Shown: positions 35,091 through 49,704 of the stretch, piece after piece
Numbering within the stretch: position 1 is the first letter of the stretch
How the letters are laid out: every line of letters starts with the position of its first letter
NCBI GenBank assembly: GCA_014905825.1
Contig: JACGCN010000010.1
Span: 1,054,001 to 1,118,000, forward strand
Direction of reading: 5' to 3'
Source of the DNA: Lyophyllum atratum
Lineage: Eukaryota > Basidiomycota > Agaricomycetes > Agaricales > Lyophyllaceae
Length of the DNA stretch: 64,000 bases
Notes under the pieces: model-generated
The model's input: only the letters and a program-made list of their open reading frames with translations
Databases searched by the model: none
Told to the model about the DNA's origin: nothing
Translations under genes and position numbers: made by a program

Positions 35091-36295
35091 ATGTTCCGGA
35101 AACCCAAGTATGCGCTGACGGAGGAACAGAGGCGAATGTATGCCTTAGAAAAACTCACTAACTTCCGGTTGATTTCCAAAGTGCTTGCCACACGTTCATC
35201 GCACCTCTTGACCGACGCAAATCGTGCATCGCCTGAAATCGAAGTAGAACTTGCTCTGCTGGGTACGTCGCATGCGAATCCTCCAGTTGGGTCTTTTCTA
35301 GAATATCATTACAGGTCAGTTCGCAGAGATTGCCTACAGCATAGTTCCACTGGAATTTCTAGTTCAGAATATCACCACTCTCATGCAGCCCAATTTTCCC
35401 CTAGAAGGCTACGACGCATTACAGGACGTTGTTACGGTGTCGTCCGTAGAGGGTAGCGTTGGACATCTCCCAGCATTTGTGGTTTATCGCCCATCGACCA
35501 AACAGCTTGTCATTGCGCCGTCAGGGACTTCTACCTTACAGCTTGCCTTACATGACCTACGTACTCTGAAGCACCGCCACCCTTCCCGCCGCGGTCATGT
35601 TCATTCTGGGTTTTGGTCTCTCTATCAGGGTATCAAACCGGTATTACTTGATGCAATAAAGAAGGGTATCATGGAACACGAAGTGAGTGAGCTTGTAATC
35701 ACCGGGCACAGCATGGGTGGCAGCATCTCGTACCTGCTTTGCATGGATCTTCTTGCGGGCGAAAGTAACCTCCTTTTGTCGCCCGGTTTGAGTCTCAAGC
35801 TCGCAGTTTTTGGGGCGCCGAGGACTGGCGATGCCAGCTTGGTGGAATACTGGCGGGAGCTAGTAGCGGCTTACCAGAAGTTGAATGGATCCGATAAAAT
35901 AACAGAGTACAGTGTCAAGGCCTATAATGATGGTGGGTGGTTTACGCCTGACTCAGAATAACGGAATACAATCACTCATTCGTAGCTTAGGCGTTCCTGC
36001 ACTGCCGCCATCACAATTGGGGTACCAACATTTTGCTAAGGAGCCTATGTATCTCGATAGAACGCGGTTGTACCACGTACCTGCGTCGGAGTCGGAGCAT
36101 GCCTTATTCACGGCCGCGCCTCCGGGCCCGGATGACCAGGAGACACTTGAATTTCCGAGAGGCGGACATAACTACTACAACGGCCGAGACTTTGAACGAC
36201 TAGGTCGCCGCATCAAATGGCTCTATAAGGCCAATACAGACAAGAGCGGCTGGGAGGAAAGATATCGGGAGAGGTTCTCTAGGCACCATGCTTAG
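35091..36295 (+). CDS. Class 3 (fungal-type) lipase, intracellular
   Basis: Three exons: 35091-35262, 35315-35932, 35991-36295, giving 364 residues. The nucleophile elbow TGHSMGGS holds the catalytic Ser190; upstream HVHSGFWSLY and downstream FGAPRTGDASLVEYW (the family's acid region) and RGGHNYYN (likely catalytic His) follow class 3 lipase order. There is no signal peptide, so it is probably intracellular, unlike secreted Rhizomucor-type lipases. The first acceptor in intron 2 (ending at 35985) would cause an immediate stop, so the next AG at 35990 was chosen. Likely hydrolyses ester bonds of acylglycerols or phospholipids; the substrate is not determined. Confidence 0.88.
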
Positions 36296-38216
36296 GTAAA
36301 TACCATATACCTACCTACTTTAACTTATCGTCCATGGTTATTCCCCGATTGATAATTATTGCTTGAGATGACTCTGTTTAGACTTCGCCTGGTCGGCATG
36401 AACACTTCTTCATCGACCCATTCTCTCCTTCAGGGTTGGGAGCTGTCTTGCCAGTATTCTGCATCCGCATAAGTACGGCATGGCCTCAAAGCGATCTCGG
36501 TACTGCCTACAACTTTGAATCTGGACTAACCATGTCGAAACAACAAGGTAGATCACCCTTCAGGCAAAAATTAAGACTCGTCCAGATTGTCAGTAGGGGC
36601 AACAAAGAATAGTGGCTTGATTAATCTGGCCAAAGATCGAAGACCCTGCGGCGCCGCGAGGCTACGCTACCAGTAATTATTGGCGCAATCTCAGTGTCAC
36701 AAGGCATACCCTACGCTTGCCCTACGCTCTTTTTCAGCTCTTCCTTGTATTCGAGTACATCAATTTCAGGGATCTTGCGTGAGCAATATCACTATCAGCA
36801 GGCTATGATCTCATGCGAAGCGTGGACTGAGCACACGTCACAAGCAATACCTCTTTAGCATCGCGTATGCTTTCCAAGTTATATCCCTTGTTCCAACTGT
36901 ATCTTTTACCGGACCTATTTTTAGCACAATGCGACCGGAGATCTATGACGACGAAATTGCTGGTTTATCAAGAATACCAAGTGCTACCAGATTCTGCCAC
37001 ACGTGTTTCGGGTACTAATTGACGTGGACATGGCGACCAAATTGCAGAGAAAAGCGGGGCCTTATGCCAAAAAAGGTCACGTAGAGAAACCTTTGACAAC
37101 GACAAAAATCAGAAACGAGTAGATGTGATTTTGAAGAGCGATTGGAAGGATACCCTGGTATGATTGCACGCCGTTTGCGAGTATCTGTCAAGTTATTTTA
37201 GGCGTTGTGTCGTTGTAAATTCATTGACCATGATCGTTGGCTCAATGTAAACTTACGTTGAATTCTTGGTCCCTGGATACTTAGAGAAGTATACAACCTT
37301 CAACGTCTGGATGGCAATGCCGAGAAACAAGTCAACTTACTGAAATCCCATGTTGGTTCGCGGAAGTGTAGTGGTGGTCGGAGGCAAGAGCCAACTTGAA
37401 CCTGGGACCGCACTTGCAGCTAGAACTACATTAAATACGTCATGCCAGGTGACTTACTCCATCAATAAGGTTATCTCCAGCTCCCTTAGCTTGAACCTCT
37501 TCCGATTCGACGGACGCAGCCCACCGTCACTGGCACCATTAAAGAGGTGCTGCAGCTCAACGGTCGAATGCACGCCTCTGAGTCTGATTATCATCTTCGC
37601 ATGTCACGAACTCGTTATATATATTGTCCGTCTCGAAGGACTTGGTCGCATGATTGGCTTCTACCAGGACTTCCATCTTGTATCCACAGGAGTGGAGGCA
37701 TGCGTACCCGTTCCCATGGCCCTGGATACCCGTTTGCCTCATGGTCAGCCCTACGAGATTGTTGAAGAGATAGGCACTGTTTCCTCTCGAACTGGAACAC
37801 TGTACCCAATGACCGTTAGACTAAGCACCTTCTTCGTATGGCCATTCCGAGTGAAAATGCGGTCAGATAGTAGAGAAACGAACACTATCTCCCCCATATG
37901 CCGAATGTCGGCGAGATGTCGGCCATCATAATCGATAGCAACTTTCAGCATCCGATGGCTTTCTGACGGTGGATACCATGGTTTCGGATCTTTGATCTAA
38001 GAATAATCACCTGGACGGACGTATTAGTGGTTAAAAAGCTCAGGTTCTGTGTCTTTCTTCTCAGTTCTCTCTCCGTCTTTCTTTTGCCTGTTCTCTTTGG
38101 CCCAGGATCGGTTCCTCACTCTCTTTCAGAGCTTGTCTCGATTCCCTCGCTTTCATTCAATCTTTACTGCCATTTATCTCCCTAGCGGTGCTTCTCACTA
38201 CTCACAACCTCCAAAC
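36296..38216. other. Intergenic, no gene supported
   Basis: A forward ORF of 193 codons (37350-37931) overlaps reverse ORFs of similar quality, and none carries a domain or a usual start context. A pyrimidine-rich tract at about 38050-38200 precedes the next gene's ATG. Confidence 0.4.
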
Positions 38217-39477
38217 ATGTTTTCCAACTTCTTTGCAATCGCCGCTGTCTTTCTGACGTTCTCGGCACAAGTGCACGCTCACGCTGCTCTGGCTCCCGCC
38301 CTCGGCGTCACCGGTGCCCCCAAGCGATCTGACGTTCAGCGTCCCTCAACCGCCTCTCCTTGTGGCAAAGCGAATGTTGCGGCCACCATCGACAAATCAA
38401 CTCCTGTTGTCGCTGCTGCCGACGGATCTTTCACTGTCACTGCTACCAATTTCAACGGGTTCGTCATTAAGTAAACCCTGGTCTTCGCAACATTTTACTG
38501 AACCTTGATACAGTGGCAAGGACGGCTCGCGGCAGGTCACTATGACTGTCGACGCTACAGGCGCTGGCAAGAAATTTGTGGCAGGAACTGTTTCCAAGAA
38601 TGGAGTCCTTGTACGTACCGACGCCTTCACATTGCAACCAGTATCTCATCACCCGTTCTGTTAGGCACCAGCAACTACCGGCTCCGAGCAGATCACTGCT
38701 ACTTTGCCTGCCGGCACCAAGTGCACAGGAGGCGCTGCGGGAAACCTATGCCTCGCGGTCAGTTTCCATCTTTTTGACGTTGATTCCGCATCATCTGACC
38801 CTTGCGCCGTTTATAGTCCTTTAAGACCGCTGGTGGATTTGGAAACTGTGTCGTCGTCCAGCAAGGTGCTGCAGCTGCTGCCGGTGGTGCTGCAGGTACC
38901 GCAACTCCCGGTGCTGCTGCTGCAAACAATGGTACTACTACTGCCACCAACGGTACTGCTGCCAACACTACTACGACTACTGCTACTGGTACCGGCGTAA
39001 GCTATCTCTCCTCCGTGCATTCCAGATATGTGCTGACTACGATCTCAGAAGGGAAGGAAGAACAGAGTCAAGGCTGCTGAGGCTGCCGGTGGTGCTGGTG
39101 GTGCCGCCGCTCCCGCTGCCGCTGCTGCCAACACTGGTACTGCTACTGCCAGCGACGGTGCTGCTGCCAACACTACTGCGACTACTGCTACTGGCACCGG
39201 CGTAAGTTAACTTTACTCCGTACATCCAAATATGTGCTAACTACGATCTCAGAATGGAAGGAAAAACATCAAGGACAGAGTTAAGGCTGCTTTCACTAAA
39301 GCCTCTGTAAGTCACTTGTCATCTTTGACTTCGGTGGTCTCAGTCTCTAATTATTGTTTTTTATAGGGCACGCGTGCGCCTCGCGCTCGTCTCGCAGAGC
39401 TCGAAGACGATCTCGAAGAACGCGATTCCACCTTCGAGAACGTCAAGCGCAGTGTCATTGGCTGGATATGGGCTTAA
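38217..39477 (+). CDS. Secreted Egh16-like (GEgh16/MAS1-type) protein with duplicated Ala/Thr-rich exon
   Basis: Seven exons: 38217-38458, 38514-38610, 38665-38757, 38817-38996, 39049-39201, 39253-39306, 39367-39477, giving 309 residues. Signal peptide MFSNFFAIAAVFLTFSAQVH(A), then a domain resembling Egh16-like proteins of appressorium-forming fungi: STASPCGKANVAATIDKS, FTVTATNFNGG, QVTMTVDATGAGKKF, LPAGTKC, CLASFKTAGGFGNCVVVQ. After it comes an Ala/Thr/Gly-rich linker (GTAANTTTTTATGTG) encoded twice by a duplicated exon end plus intron, and a charged tail with RARLAELEDDLEERD. Family members are secreted or wall-bound and were linked to host penetration in plant pathogens; in this fungus the role is unknown. 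It could be a wall structural protein. Confidence 0.85.
38927..39252 (+). repeat. Tandem exon-intron duplication inside the Egh16-like gene
   Basis: The last part of exon 4, its donor, the whole intron and the start of the next exon recur about 205 nt later: donors at 38997 and 39202, acceptors ending 39048 and 39252. The introns share TATGTGCTNACTACGATCTCAG, and both following exons start with a basic GRKN stretch. Intron phases are 0, so the duplication keeps frame. Confidence 0.85.
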
Positions 39478-41491
39478 AGATATGGGGATTTTCAATTAGC
39501 GTTCGATGATAAGTACGGTCCGCTCAACTTCCTGGGTCATTTTGTATTTTGTACATTACCGACCACATAGACTGTGGAATGTCAACCAAAGGCAAATTGG
39601 CTGATGATTTTTATGTTGTGCAAAACTTAAGGCTTTCAAAGGGCGAGTTGTCAAGTGCGCATGGCAAAAGTAATAAATGCGAGCAAAAGGAATTGAGCCT
39701 GACTGGATGTGAAAGTTGCCTGACTTCCTACTCATGAATGACTTGAGTTTTTCGGACTCAGTGACAGCTGCGAACCAGCAAAGTAGCTTCATAGTAGTTT
39801 TGTACATCAGTCGAGTTGCACAGAGACCCTATAATGATCTGTCGGCCCAGCCTTTTCCGTGGTTAGGAGGGCATTTGACCAAACCGACATCTGACGTTCC
39901 AGTCGCTGACTTCCAGACGTGCAGAGCAGGTGCAGAGTCTCCCATCTGTATAAGTAAGTACTATTAGCTGCCTCGTGTGCCACGTCCACAGTAGCGTGGA
40001 GGTCAGTGGGGTGCTTCGCTAAACATGAAACAATGTATTTCAGCCGTCGTAGTGGGCGACCGAATTCCCCGAGGTCATAGACGGTTGGTCTGAAGCGATT
40101 GCGCCATGGCAAAGATTTCTCTCTGGCCAAGCGAGTTGCATATCGGATGCGACTATATGTAGTGATGTTTTTGTGAAGGGTTTAGCGCGATGCACTAGGT
40201 GTCTAAACCAGGTTACAAATAGAAGCCAGAACACGCGAGGCGCAAACGCTGTTTCAGATCTGTGGCGCTGTCCGCTGATAGCGACAGCCGGAACCATCAT
40301 ATATTTGAAAGCTTCTGTCAAGCTTTCTGCTGTTTAGGTCGACGTCATTTCGGCGAACAAACCCCTCATCCTGATATATCCTGGCAGATCATTTGTATAG
40401 CCAGCTCGGTTGTGCCGAATAGACAGGTTGCCAGCGGATGCGATTTAGGAACGCCGAGAATGCCAGGCGGCCCTTTGCATATTCCGATGCGATAAGTTGA
40501 ATAACACCGACAAGGACTCGAGAACCACAGGGACTTCGAGTAGGTTGTGACGAGCCAATTTAGGTAGTATGTAGTGTGGGTGTTTTATGCCGGCTGTATT
40601 GGTCAGGGATGGTATAAGATTGCGATGCATTGCGTCGCATCTGTCGAAGCTAGTAAGAGATAGTAAGCCCTCCTCATTCCTAAGTATACGCGGCGAAGTG
40701 TAGTCATAGCCTTCAATGGTGTTTCCAATGTATCAAATTGCAAATTTCGAAGAACAAGTCGTTGGGTAATGCAATCGCAATCCTGTCCAGAGACGGTGAT
40801 CACTCTCCGTAGAACATATTGGCGGTGTGGCGCGGCGGTGATTTATGAAATGTCGAAAATTTTCCTGGTGATTTCCTAATTATATCGGCAGAACGATTTA
40901 TGTGGGCTTAAGATCCCGGTCCCAAGTATTCACCACTGACAAGAATCGTGGTCGAACGAGATTGTGCGGATGAATATGCTTTATGAACGGTACTGCAAAT
41001 AAGATGAATGTAAACAAGATGGTGCCAAACATGACTTTACGCAAAGCCAGAGAGTGCGTGTGGTAAGTCGCGTCGCGTCGCGTCGAGATAAGGACCGGCA
41101 GGACAGCCAGCGCATGATGGGCGAGGGAACACAGGGGTAATTGCAAGTCTAGGGAAAGGATCGGAGAATGATAGCAGTGAATAAGTCTCGGTTAATAGGA
41201 CAAGAGGGGTTGGGTCGTCAATGTAAGGGCTCGAAAAGGTGATGAGCGGTGAGGAGGCTGTGGCATGTTTGAGGAGAAGCGATGCAGTACATTTGTCTTT
41301 GTTTGGCACTCCAAGATCCAATATGAACCCCTTTTCATATCGTTGCTTCAATCCTCATTTTCAACCCCTCCTTACATTCAACGCGCTCTGTCCCTTTGCT
41401 TCGTTATTTCTGTGAGTAGACTGTCTTTGTGTTGAAAGCGTCTGAGAAGCTGACGCATTGCCTAGAATCTCTTGCCTATACCTTGTTGATC
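39478..41491. other. Two-kilobase intergenic region, no gene seen
   Basis: Reverse and forward ORFs up to 107 codons, none with features of real genes. The 3' end (41340-41480) is pyrimidine-rich on the forward strand and is probably the GFA1 promoter and leader. Confidence 0.45.
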
Positions 41492-44022
<2,531 letters not shown>

Positions 44023-45786
44023 AGACAACACTGGGATCACTCCCCCAGGTAATACCTCTGGATCACGGACTGAACAAAAAATTTAATGTACTTTTATGGA
44101 CTCGATAGACTGCGCCCTTGTTGATCTCGAATAGTGATTTTGAGGATGGACGATTACATACCTTTCTTGTTGTTCTGACTGTGTTCACTTAGGATATATA
44201 ACGGGCGCCATCATGCGTCGTCATTTTTACATGCCTCGGCCTTATGGTGATCTTCGATACCTTGTGGCTTTGCTTCAACCAAGTTCAGATCATTGATATT
44301 CCGGGGTTCCTTCTCGCTGTCACAGTCAACCAATCAGCCCAATCTTCGAATGGGCAGGGTGAGGACATAATCGCCTCACGATGCAGCGACCTACATTCAA
44401 CACACCCGCAGACAACTGTTCCAAGTAAGGAGTGCTGAAAACGACGACTTGCAATACCCACGCCTCGGAGCCTGTCGACTGATCGAAAGAATGAAAAAAT
44501 CAACACACCAGACCTGTTCCTGCTGTGGGGTACCCGCTGATGATCGAAATTTTGACAACCTTCCACCCTCGGGCCTCCTCGATTTGAACCTCGTACGTAG
44601 TAGGTGCTCAAGCTACGTTCGTTTTCATTGGTTGCAGAATATACCGGGCGTAGCCGAATACGCTTGGCCACCTTAATTGCCTGACATAGCCGCGTGCATC
44701 ATCCCACCAATTGGAACGTCGGCCGCAATGCGCTTGAAAGCGCCTATTACCGTTGGCAGCTTTGACAAGCCTCAGGCGAGAGCTGAAATATTCCTGGCTC
44801 GGTTATGGCGAAGCCTATGAACCAGTCAAGTGGCGACTTGCTCCTCCAAGTCAACCGGTGGAAACGGCGTCTGACTCCTGCTAACATAAAACCACATCTA
44901 TTACCAGTGCACCATACATCCAAAATTCAGGGCACCGCGGCTTGAGTGGAACCGAATATGTCACGTCCATGAAGTGTGTGATCCGTTACGACATACGGAT
45001 CCGTCGTGAGATGCAAAAGGTGAATTTGGTTATAAAAATCAAAATGCATGGAATGGAGTATGCTCAAAATGTTTTTACAAGCAACGTTCAGGCACATCGT
45101 CTAGCCTGGTGAGAGAAGTGAACTCTGAAATGAACGAAAAGCTGCAACTAAGGATATCTTCACTGTCACTACATGTCAGCTCGGCCATCGCAGCATCGAA
45201 GTCCAGACAAGTATCACAGCCGTATTCGAACCTTCTACGCCTGAATATCAGGGATTATGTCCGCTCTTCCCCACTTTAGCTCGTTCCAGAAAATTTCAAG
45301 GGCGTCGTGCTGAGCAACACACACATGTTGTTCGGATCCTGGACTGTGGCGCGACAGAAGACGTGTGTCCGATGGAGAGAAGCCTCAGAAAATTGGGTAA
45401 AAGTATGGCTAGCCTTCAGCCCAAAAAAAACGTTCCACAGCAAACATGTTCATGGGGAACGCCTGGCGCACGGTTGTCAGTAAATCCCCGCATTTGTTGA
45501 CCCCTTGATGTCATAGGCGGGTCATTTGGTAGGAGCAAGAGCGATCCTACTGAACGGAAGCCTGTCTGGCAACCAGCATCATAATCCAGATCAGGTATGT
45601 GGCTGGCATTTTTTAATACTTGGACCAGAATAGGGTCGAAACGGCGACTCAAGCCGTGAAATACACGATGTCAAATCTGACGTTTCGGCGCCGTTCTACA
45701 AACAGACCAGTCCCCGCGGTCGAAAGAAGAAACCAAGCGGAGGTGAGGCAGCTTACTCAATGAAGCCATATTATCGACCTCGAACG
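44023..45786. other. Upstream region of HYD3, partly duplicated upstream of HYD4
   Basis: No gene supported. Several blocks recur in the same order upstream of HYD4, about 3.15 kb away: CCCGCAGACAACTGTT at about 44405 and 47603, and ACCGAATAT at about 44951 and 48113. The reverse ORF at 44285-44671 shows no domain. Confidence 0.5.
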
Positions 45787-45839
45787 TATAAAAGGCCTGT
45801 GGAGAGACAAGTATTCTTCAGTTGAACAGCCAGTTCTAC
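45787..45839 (+). promoter_or_regulatory. HYD3 core promoter: TATA box and CCAGTTCTAC element
   Basis: TATAAAAG at 45787-45794 and CCAGTTCTAC at 45830-45839, 43 nt apart start to start, 27 nt before the ATG. The intervening sequence GTTGAACAGC just before the 10-mer is shared with HYD4. Confidence 0.75.
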
Positions 45840-45866
45840 TAATCTCTCAGTCACTCACAGTTAACA

Positions 45867-46441
45867 ATGTTCGCTCGCGTCTCCACCTTCTTCTTGTTCT
45901 TCTTCGTCGCCCTCTGTGCATCCGCCACTGTCCTTCCCCGCACTGACACTCCTGTTACCCAGTGCAACACTGGTACGATTCAGTGCTGCAACAGCGTTCA
46001 GAGCGTAAGTCTCCTGAATGTCAGTGATGTTTTATGGATGGCTAACGTCGCGCGGACCAATAGGCAACCGACCCGGCCGTTGCTCTCCTTGCTGGTCTCC
46101 TTGGCGTCGTTCTCGGGCCCCTCACTGGCCTAGTTGGCCGTAAGTGGTGGTGCCCTCTCACGAGTTGAAGAACTATACTGATACGTCTTTTTCCAGTGAC
46201 CTGCACCCCCATTACTGTCATCGGCGGTGGAGGAAACTCCTGGTAATTTCCTTTGTGTTGATACAGCCCGATATAACTGACTCGTGTCGAATAGCTCTGC
46301 TCAACCAGTCTGCTGCACTGGCAACAGCTTCGTGAGTAGACCTGAATACCAATCATGTGAAGAGAAACTTACAGCTTTCTCGATCGTTTGCAGAGCGGTC
46401 TCCTTGTGCTCGGCTGCACTCCCATCAACATCAATATTTGA
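45867..46441 (+). CDS. Class I hydrophobin HYD3
   Basis: Five exons: 45867-46004, 46064-46139, 46197-46242, 46295-46331, 46394-46441, giving 114 residues. Signal peptide MFARVSTFFLFFFVALCASA, then the eight-Cys pattern (TQC, QCC, TC, SC, VCC, GC), with the hydrophobic loop rich in Leu, Val and Gly between the CC pair and the fourth Cys. Exon lengths and phases match HYD1, HYD2 and HYD4. It is nearly identical in layout to HYD4, 3.14 kb downstream on the same strand; the two form a tandem duplication. Secreted; expected to assemble at the hyphal surface. Confidence 0.97.
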
Positions 46442-48920
46442 AGGGACCAAGGGTAGAAAGATCCGACGGTTGTAGTGGTTTGATCTCCTGTAGTGGCGAA
46501 ATTTGAGTCGTATCTTGTAGTGTCTTCATGTTGGAATGAATAAAGCGGTTGAGAAAAATGGCTGGCCGAGACATAAGAAATCGACACGCAATACTTGTAA
46601 TTTATCCGAATCCAAGAGCAGTTAGATGTCTAGAACAGGCAGTCTAGTGTCCTACGACCTATTGATGCTTGAAGATCGAGCAAAAAATCACTAGCCAGTT
46701 ACTACTCCATGTGACCGCCATTATAACCAAGATAGGATAGAGAAGCGACTGGTGGTCACTAGTAGGAGACACTGAAGCCAAGGCGCAAAAGGTTCTATGC
46801 TGTCAATGAGTCCAGTGGACCGGCGTCGAATTAGTAGATCAGACATCGTCGTCCAGCGTCAAGAAGTCATCGCTATGAAGAGCGGCAGGTATCACCCGGA
46901 GAGCGGTAGTCTGAAGAACAAACCACCAATTCAACGTTATAAAGTCCAGTATGGTCGAGGTGGAGTACGGAGGTTAGCGTTCAAGTTGCCACTAGTTGCC
47001 AGAGAATCAGAATGGGCAGGGCCTCAGGTTATGTCAGGGACTCAGGGGTGATCAAAAGGGGGAAAAAGCAGAGAATTGAACGCAATATCCACCTAGGTGT
47101 ACAAAGGATGTGAGGAGAATACCCGGTTATCGATACCAAACTCACAATGTCGTCGACTTCGGCCAAATGTAGTGTGACTAAGCACGCAGGTTGAGGGCTA
47201 ACTTGATAAACGTAAACAAGTGCAATTTCAAGTCCACTCGTCCGACGTCCACCTACATACCCTTCCCCGATCCGGGGAACGAAATGGCACGACTTAGTGA
47301 CACGATAGCGTTCAAAGCTTAAGCCGGGTCTCCTGATCTCAAACCCTAGGCGTCGTTCACCCCCAAAAGCGTCGAGATATCGATATTTTCCGATTTTCCT
47401 AACTATTCTTCGAAAGATAAAACCCTGCGGACCTCAGGATAGTCTTTAATGCCAGTTGCTTTCAATAGCAAATCATATCATTAATGCGCCCGAGAACTCT
47501 CTCGCTGTCACTGATAAGTAATTGGAATGCTTTGAAGTGCAGCGTGTGTATTTGACTGCTAACGCGTCCAGCTACTTGGTGGAGCAGGAACCCCTTCACA
47601 TACCCGCAGACAACTGTTTAAAGCAAAAAGTCCTGAAAATGAATGCGCTCACAGCAACAACCCTGACTGGGCCTTGAACTTGTCACGAGCTGGAAGAGCG
47701 TTGAATGGAAAATCAGAATTACCACCCGACCCCCATCCTCCCTGAACACGCGGAGGTTGAGGGTGATGAAACCATCCCGCTTCCCATTTGGCTGGTCCGT
47801 CATTCACTTACCCCGGACCTGGTCCTTTGGCCGCTTTAATTGCCCGCAAGCTGTTCCACACATCAACACATACGTCATTGTACTGCCAGTGACTCCCGAG
47901 TCTCCGAGAGCGTACAATTTGCCGCCGGCAGCCTAGACCGACGTGCTCGTAAAGACCTTGACTTAAGTTGACTCTTCATTGATATTCGAAACAATGTTCA
48001 ACGTCAAGGAAAGAAATCGGCAGCAAGTACATTGCATTGTTTGAAGCAGTGAGCGCGTCTGATGTGGGAGACCATGCCCTCGAAATTAAGGGCAGCGAGG
48101 CTCTGGGGTGAAACCGAATATATAGTTATGTCATGCCCAGGAAAGACAGTGTGGAGTGCCCATGTCGGATTCATTCAAGCCGCGCTACGTGGGGTCATGC
48201 CAGGAGATTAACACGAGTTTGTAGATAACAATAAATGATATGTACTCAAGTACGTCCTGTGGAACCTTCTTGAGATGTTGTTTTTTTGGAGAACGTTCAA
48301 ATCAGTAAACACGCGTACTGCAAGAACAAACGACTTGCTCAGAGAACTGTCAGGGATTGTCAGCTGGGTCGCCACGGCATCAAAACATGCCCATCATACC
48401 TGCTTTCCCCCACTTTACGTGGAGATTTTCTGAGCCTTGTTACCATCAATGGCAACACCTGCTCGACCCTTGACCCAGCCAACTCTTGTCTAGGATTTGT
48501 GGCGCGGCAGGCCGCGATACCCACGTCTGACATATGGAAGCCCTCAGTCAACCGGGGCGCTGCTGATGCGCTCAATTGGGTGATCAGCCTCGACGAATTA
48601 TGCCCAGCATGAAGGTGTCAAGGCTGACTGATTGCCACAAGGGCTGGGCTAACGTCATTAGTGAAGCATCCTGCGGTATAGGAATTTACATGTATTGCAG
48701 CTTAGTGTTGCCGTAAGGTGAAGCAGGCTGGCGCCATCTCCTGGGACCCCGGAACTCGCTGTCGTCGATATGTTCACCAGAAAGGAGGCTGTATGGCTTG
48801 AACTGAACTACACGGTACGTCACATTTGACGTACCGTCGATGATCTGTATATGGTTTCCCTCTGGTTGAATGAACAGACCAATCCGAGACGCAGCTTACT
48901 CGAAGCAACAGCCTGAAAGG
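46442..48920. other. Intergenic between tandem hydrophobins HYD3 and HYD4
   Basis: No gene supported; ORFs reach 108 codons at most. Its second half (from about 47480) aligns in blocks with the region upstream of HYD3, indicating that the duplicated unit is about 3.1-3.2 kb and includes at least 1.4 kb of upstream sequence. Confidence 0.5.
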
Positions 48921-48973
48921 TATAAAAGACCTAAGGCAAGAACGGATTTCTTTAGTTGAACAGCCAGTTCTAC
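48921..48973 (+). promoter_or_regulatory. HYD4 core promoter: TATA box and CCAGTTCTAC element
   Basis: TATAAAAG at 48921-48928 and CCAGTTCTAC at 48964-48973, 43 nt apart start to start, 32 nt before the ATG at 49006. Confidence 0.75.
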
Positions 48974-49005
48974 TACTACTCGCTCTCAGTCACTCACAGT
49001 TCACA

Positions 49006-49561
49006 ATGTTCGCTCGCGTCTCCGCCTTCTTCTTGTTCTTCTTCTTCGCACTCTGTGCGTCCGCGGCGACTATTCTTCCTCGTGACCAGTGCAACACCGG
49101 TACGATTCAGTGCTGCAACAGCGTTCAGAGCGTAAGTCTTCTAAACGTTGACAATGCTTTACGAATGACTAACGTCGTGCGGACCAACAGGCAAGCAACC
49201 CGGTCGTTGGTCTCCTTGGTGGTCTTCTTGGCGTCGTTCTCGGGCCCATCACTGGTCTAGTTGGCTGTAAGTGGTGGTGCACTCACGAATTGAACCGTAC
49301 CGATATATCTTCTTCCAGTGACCTGCAACCCCATCACTGTCATCGGCGGTGGAGGAAACTCCTGGTAATTTCCTTTTATGATAATATAGCTCGATACAAC
49401 CGACTCATGTGTCGAAAACAGCTCTGCTCAACCAGTCTGCTGCACTGGCAACAACTTCGTGAGCACATCTGATTCCGAATTATCTGAGCACGCACTTATT
49501 ACAGCCTCGACAGAGTGGTCTCCTTGTTCTGGGCTGCACTCCCATCAACATCAATCTTTGA
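49006..49561 (+). CDS. Class I hydrophobin HYD4
   Basis: Five exons: 49006-49131, 49191-49266, 49319-49364, 49422-49458, 49514-49561, giving 110 residues. Signal peptide MFARVSAFFLFFFFALCASA, then the eight Cys in hydrophobin order (DQC, QCC, TC, SC, VCC, GC). Closest to HYD3; the segment between signal peptide and first Cys is a few residues shorter (ATILPRDQC). Introns 52-59 nt, all GT-AG. A hydrophobin relic without its first exon follows on the same strand. Confidence 0.97.
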
Positions 49562-49704
49562 AGGGAGTTCAAGTCCGGCTTTTGGAATGGGTCATATTGG
49601 ATCTTTGTTGATAGCGATTTAGGGTCTGCATCCGGAGGTCTACATACTGTTTAATTAGGGTTTGAATGAGAAAAATTGCGTCGAGAAAATATCTACATGT
49701 GAGA

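Noticed and set aside
37350..37931. Forward ORF of 193 codons
   Set aside because: It overlaps reverse ORFs of equal quality, has no recognised domain and lacks neighbouring exons.
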